From contig JASHRN010000042.1 of NCBI GenBank assembly GCA_030037335.1, forward strand, positions 1-39,005: a stretch of DNA of 39,005 bases, given 5' to 3'. The notes under the pieces are model-generated. The model was not told where the DNA came from. It worked only from the letters and a program-made list of their open reading frames with translations, and ran no database searches. Made by a program: the position numbers and the translations under genes. Below, one piece after another: positions 35,783 through 39,005 of this stretch (position 1 is its first letter; each line of letters starts with the position of its first letter). The stretch is from Candidatus Acidiferrales bacterium (GTDB lineage: Bacteria > Acidobacteriota > Terriglobia > Acidiferrales > UBA7541).

Positions 35783-35965
35783 ACAAAACTCCAACGCCGT
35801 TCCGAGCACAACCACGGTCACGGCGCGATGCATTCCGTCCTTGCCTCCCGGCAAGCTGCTGCGTTACATTCTCCGCTTCGCGCATCCGCCGTCGCGAATG
35901 CGCGTGGTTTATCAGCTCAAACTCGCGGCCACAATGCCAATGCCCCGAAGGGAAAATCCGCAGCC

Positions 35966-38239
35966 ATGGTAAAGCGTACGTTTTTTTTCCTTTTTATCGC
36001 AATATTCGCTTGCATCGCCCCGCGCGGCCTTGCGCAGACTAGCTCCGCCGGAACGAGCGGCTCAACTTCCCAGGACGTGCGCGACTTCGTCGAGACTCCC
36101 GCCATTCCCGGACACGAATCGGCTCTCGCTGCAAAAATCCGCGAACGCCTGAGATCTTCATTGAATGTAAAGTCCGACAATCTCGGCGACCTCATCGTCA
36201 CAATCGGCAGCGGCGGCCCGCTGCGCCTCATCGTTGCGCCCATGGACGAGCCCGGCTACGTCATCAGCAACATCACCTCTGACGGTTATCTTCAGGTGCA
36301 GCGGCTGCCGCAATTTGGCGTGCTTCCGCTTTTCAACGAGCTCTATTCCGCAGAGCCGGTGCAGATTCAAACTGCATCAGGCAAATGGATTCCCGGCGTC
36401 GTCGCCGGCCTTTCCGTGCACTTGCAGCCTGGCCGCCTGAACCCTCCCGATCCCGACTATATTGAAAATATGTTCGTCGACATCGGCGCAAATTCCGCCG
36501 CCGAAGCCAAGCGCCTCGGCGCCGATCTGCTCAGCCCCATGGTCATCGACCGAACTCTGTATGACCTCGGTCCGAATTTTGAAACCGGCACCGCCATCGG
36601 CGACCGTTTCGGCGACGTTGCCCTCGTCGAACTTCTGCGCCGCATCGACCCCTCGAAAATTACCGGCACGCTCGTCGTTGCTTTTGTCGCGCAGCAATGG
36701 GCCGGCGCTCGCGGCCTCGAGCGCGTTCTCGACGAATTCTCGAACAACGCTCATGTCGACGAACTCGTTTACGTCGGCCGCCTCACGCCGAGTCCGCCTA
36801 GTTTCACTGAGCCAACTTTGCACCGCGGCCCGCGCCAGCCGCTCGGCAGTGGCGTCCTCGTGGGCGACTCAAATCTCAGCAGCGATTTCACAGATTTCGC
36901 CGCAGAATTGAAGAGCCTGGCCGATGCGCATCAAATTCCCATCGTCAAAGATTATTCCGCGCCGCTGATGCCCCAGAGCTATCTCGCAAATCCGCAAACG
37001 CCAGAAAAAACCGTTCACCTCGGCATCGCCACGGCGTGGCCAGACACGCCCGCCGAAATGATCAGCACACGCGACCTTGCGAATCTTACAGATTTGCTCG
37101 AAGCCTACGCCCAAGGCACTGTCACACAATCTGCACAGAGCGCTACGGGCAATGAATCATCCAAAGCTGGTGCCACATTCAGCACACCGCCCACGAACGA
37201 ACAGCTCATTTCGCGTCTCGTCGAGACCTACGGCGTCAGCGACCATGAAGGGCCTGTTCGCGAAATGGTAAAAAGCCTTCTGCCCAAATGGGCGCATCCC
37301 GAAACCGACGACGCCGGCAATTTGATTCTTCACATCGGTACAGCGTCGCAGTCTGCTCACGTCCCCAGCATTCTTTTCGTCGCTCACATGGACGAAATCG
37401 GCTACGAAGTCGAAAAAATCATGCCCGACGGCAAGCTCGCCGTGGAAACAAAGGGCGGCGGCGATCTCGATTATTATCTCGGCCACGCCGCGCTGGTCCA
37501 CACCGCCAGCGGCAAAGATGTTCCCGGCATCATGGAGCTTCCCGAAGGCTGGGACGAGCCGGGATTCAAATGGCCCCGTGGCCGCGCCCTCATGTATCGC
37601 GTCGACATCGGCGCGCGCTCGCCCGACGAAGTCGCGCAAATGGGCGTTGCCGTCAACGACTACGTCACCATTCCCAAACAGTTTCGCCATCTCGCCAATG
37701 ACCGCGCGAATGCACGCAGCTTCGACGATCGTGTCGGCGACGCTTCGCTGATTTCCGCCGCTTGGGCTCTCGGCCCGAATCTCAAAGACCGCGACGTTAC
37801 TTTCATCTGGTCCACCGGCGAGGAACTTGGCCTCGTCGGCGCCGGAAAAGTTGCGGCGCGCTTGGCTGCTGAAGGTAAAGAGCCGCAGTACGTCTTCGCC
37901 ATCGACACGTTCGTCAGCTCCGATTCTCCCCTCGAATCACCGCGTTTCGGCGACGCTAAAATCGGCGACGGCTTCGTCGTGCGCGCCGTCGACAATTCCA
38001 ATATCGTTCCGCGCAAGCTCGTCGAAAAAGTCGTCGCCATCGCCCGCGCAAACAAAATCCCTGTGCAGTACGGAATCACCGGCGGCGGCAACGACGGCTC
38101 CGCGTTCCTGCGCTACGGCTCGATTGATGTCGCCCTTGGCTGGCCCCTGCGCTACTCGCATTCTCCCGGCGAAGTCATCGATTTGCGCGATCTGGACGGT
38201 CTGTCGCACATCGTCGCCGCCCTCTCGCGCAGCTGGTAG
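35966..38239 (+). CDS. Exported tandem M42 aminopeptidase with a degenerate first copy
   Basis: The ATG at 35966 begins a signal peptide (MVKRTFFFLFIAIFACIAPRGLAQ); the frame is open 46 codons upstream without a better site. The 757-residue protein contains two M42-type regions. The second (about 408-757) keeps all metal and catalytic residues: His474 in VAHMDEIG, Asp587/588 in FDDRVG, Glu619/620 in STGEELG, Asp647, and His732 in RYSHSPGE. In the first (about 35-385) the equivalents are Pro92, Asp213, Gln243/Gln244, Gly271 and Asp360, so only one ligand survives. The first copy is probably structural or regulatory. Most M42 enzymes are single-domain, cytosolic dodecamers, so an exported fusion is unusual. 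Confidence 0.88.
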   Translation: MVKRTFFFLFIAIFACIAPRGLAQTSSAGTSGSTSQDVRDFVETPAIPGHESALAAKIRERLRSSLNVKSDNLGDLIVTIGSGGPLRLIVAPMDEPGYVISNITSDGYLQVQRLPQFGVLPLFNELYSAEPVQIQTASGKWIPGVVAGLSVHLQPGRLNPPDPDYIENMFVDIGANSAAEAKRLGADLLSPMVIDRTLYDLGPNFETGTAIGDRFGDVALVELLRRIDPSKITGTLVVAFVAQQWAGARGLERVLDEFSNNAHVDELVYVGRLTPSPPSFTEPTLHRGPRQPLGSGVLVGDSNLSSDFTDFAAELKSLADAHQIPIVKDYSAPLMPQSYLANPQTPEKTVHLGIATAWPDTPAEMISTRDLANLTDLLEAYAQGTVTQSAQSATGNESSKAGATFSTPPTNEQLISRLVETYGVSDHEGPVREMVKSLLPKWAHPETDDAGNLILHIGTASQSAHVPSILFVAHMDEIGYEVEKIMPDGKLAVETKGGGDLDYYLGHAALVHTASGKDVPGIMELPEGWDEPGFKWPRGRALMYRVDIGARSPDEVAQMGVAVNDYVTIPKQFRHLANDRANARSFDDRVGDASLISAAWALGPNLKDRDVTFIWSTGEELGLVGAGKVAARLAAEGKEPQYVFAIDTFVSSDSPLESPRFGDAKIGDGFVVRAVDNSNIVPRKLVEKVVAIARANKIPVQYGITGGGNDGSAFLRYGSIDVALGWPLRYSHSPGEVIDLRDLDGLSHIVAALSRSW

Positions 38240-38251
38240 ATCTAAGGAGGA

Positions 38252-38872
38252 ATGATGCCAACTTCCGTGACCGCCGTTTTGATCCTGGTCCTTTTCGTCA
38301 TGCCAGGGTTTCTGACTAGTCGCGTCGTCGGCCTCGCCTACCTCCGAAAGGAATTGACTGAAGGGTACCTTGCCCTCGAAGCCATAGCGCTGAGTTGCCT
38401 GAATTATGGGTTGACGTCATGGTTGATCGTGACGTTCTGGTTGAAGCACTGGTACACGAATCCCCTGTATTTCGCAGAAGTGGCATTCCTGGTTCTGTTT
38501 ATTGTTCCTGTTGCCATTGGAGTCGTGACGATATGGATTTCAGACAGTGCCTTCCTGCAACAGATTCGTTCACGTTTCGGTTTGACAAATCCTGTGCCCA
38601 CAGGTTGGGACCACTTTTTCCGACATAGTGGATCTTGCTGGGTTGTAGCGACATTAAAGAGTGGAGAATTGATTGCTGGCTTGTACGGACCTAATTCAGC
38701 TGCGTCATCGTATCCCGCGGACGAAGACATATATATCGAAAAGCTTTGCAGACTGTCGCCCTCTGGCGAGATGGAAGAGTTAATTTCCACCAGTAAAGGT
38801 GCTATAATTAACATGGAAAACGTACAGGTCATTGAGTTTTACGATTTGGCGTCAGGAGTCGCGCATGTCTGA
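38252..38872 (+). CDS. DUF6338-like membrane protein
   Basis: AAGGAGGA directly precedes two consecutive ATGs (38252 and 38255). The 206-residue product has three hydrophobic segments in the first 95 residues (VTAVLILVLFVMPGFLTSRVV, then two more). A soluble domain with WDHFFRHSGSCWVVATLKSGELIAGLYG and SSYPADEDIYIEKLC follows. This pattern resembles the DUF6338 family, whose function is unknown. Members are often found near phage-defence or accessory genes, but nothing here shows this. Base composition seems more AT-rich than in the M42 gene. Its last eight bases overlap the start of the next gene. Confidence 0.75.
   Translation: MMPTSVTAVLILVLFVMPGFLTSRVVGLAYLRKELTEGYLALEAIALSCLNYGLTSWLIVTFWLKHWYTNPLYFAEVAFLVLFIVPVAIGVVTIWISDSAFLQQIRSRFGLTNPVPTGWDHFFRHSGSCWVVATLKSGELIAGLYGPNSAASSYPADEDIYIEKLCRLSPSGEMEELISTSKGAIINMENVQVIEFYDLASGVAHV
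38800..38808 (+). promoter_or_regulatory. Possible extended -10 promoter inside the DUF6338-like gene
   Basis: TGCTATAAT is a perfect -10 hexamer with a TGn extension, and TTAATT sits 17 bases upstream. It could start an internal transcript near 38815 for the truncated gene at 38865. Confidence 0.33.
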
Positions 38873-39005
38873 AAAAAACTCTTCTCGGTCGATGGCGCAG
38901 GACACCTACCAACCGGGCGCCGTTGAAAAGGTGTACCGACCGGCAGGGAAGCTTCCCTCGAATTTGCAACCTCCTCATGTAGGTACGGCTGCAGTTAAGC
39001 CCTCA
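38865..39005 (+). CDS. Unknown protein, truncated by the window end
   Basis: An ATG at 38865 preceded by AGGAG opens a frame that runs to the window edge, giving 47 residues so far. It begins MSEKNSSRSMAQDTYQPGAV and is rich in Ser, Pro and Gln, likely disordered. It overlaps the end of the DUF6338-like gene by eight bases, implying co-translation. Too little is visible to name a family. Confidence 0.55.
   Translation, partial: MSEKNSSRSMAQDTYQPGAVEKVYRPAGKLPSNLQPPHVGTAAVKPS

Noticed and set aside
35828-35965. 46-codon N-terminal extension of the M42 protein
   Set aside because: The signal peptide begins at the later ATG (35966), and an extension would place 46 polar residues before it.
1-39005. 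tRNA, rRNA, integrase or phage genes
   Set aside because: I found no clover-leaf-like segment, rRNA motif, transposase or integrase; small structured RNAs could still be missed by eye.

Overview
The window is a densely packed bacterial chromosome segment of about 39 kb, moderately GC-rich, with protein genes on both strands and no rRNA, tRNA or CRISPR array that I could see. An LptD-type outer-membrane assembly protein shows a diderm (Gram-negative) cell. The gene mix and protein flavour (large GAF/GGDEF/HD-GYP sensor, S9 and M42 peptidases, TlpA/CcdA thiol pathway, frequent GTG/TTG starts) fit an environmental Acidobacteriota-like genome. That assignment is inference, because no phylogenetic marker could be searched.

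Region 1 (1-10467, all plus strand) is a surface-glycan or glycoconjugate cluster. It holds the end of a glycosyltransferase, an AsnB-type glutamine amidotransferase, a NodU/CmcH-type O-carbamoyltransferase, a GT4 glycosyltransferase, an extended SDR sugar epimerase, and a WecA/MraY-like polyprenyl-phosphate sugar-1-phosphate transferase. After its own promoter come a geranylgeranyl-reductase-like flavoprotein and a second, divergent carbamoyltransferase. The set suggests a lipid-linked glycan decorated by amidation and carbamoylation.

Region 2 (10473-19067) contains a secreted S9 peptidase, a membrane-anchored unknown, and UDP-glucose dehydrogenase convergent with UDP-glucuronate decarboxylase, which is coupled to a GT39 membrane glycosyltransferase. 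These would make UDP-GlcA, then UDP-xylose, and transfer a lipid-linked sugar. A secreted NTF2-like protein and a small membrane-anchored unknown follow.

Region 3 (19083-25848) contains FabH, an OsmC-like protein, and a membrane-bound bifunctional c-di-GMP synthase/phosphodiesterase preceded by a translationally coupled 37-codon reading frame. GltX lies on the opposite strand.

Region 4 (25903-28303, minus strand) is a compact four-gene operon: ccdA, a thioredoxin-like lipoprotein, a frataxin-like cyaY, and a DsbD-alpha-like domain. Together it is a split DsbD system with an iron protein inserted. The thioredoxin-like protein is the most striking item in the window. The two halves of its TlpA domain are in swapped order, with the cis-Pro half first and the CxxC half second, which is a circular permutation.

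Region 5 (28304-39005) holds a small palindromic element beside a duplicated amidase 3' end, an amidase, LptD, a zinc-ribbon/RDD membrane protein, and an S41 CtpA-like protein whose catalytic Ser and Lys are both replaced. A divergent polysaccharide deacetylase follows, then a secreted tandem M42 protein whose first copy has lost most metal ligands. A DUF6338-like membrane protein and a truncated unknown end the window.
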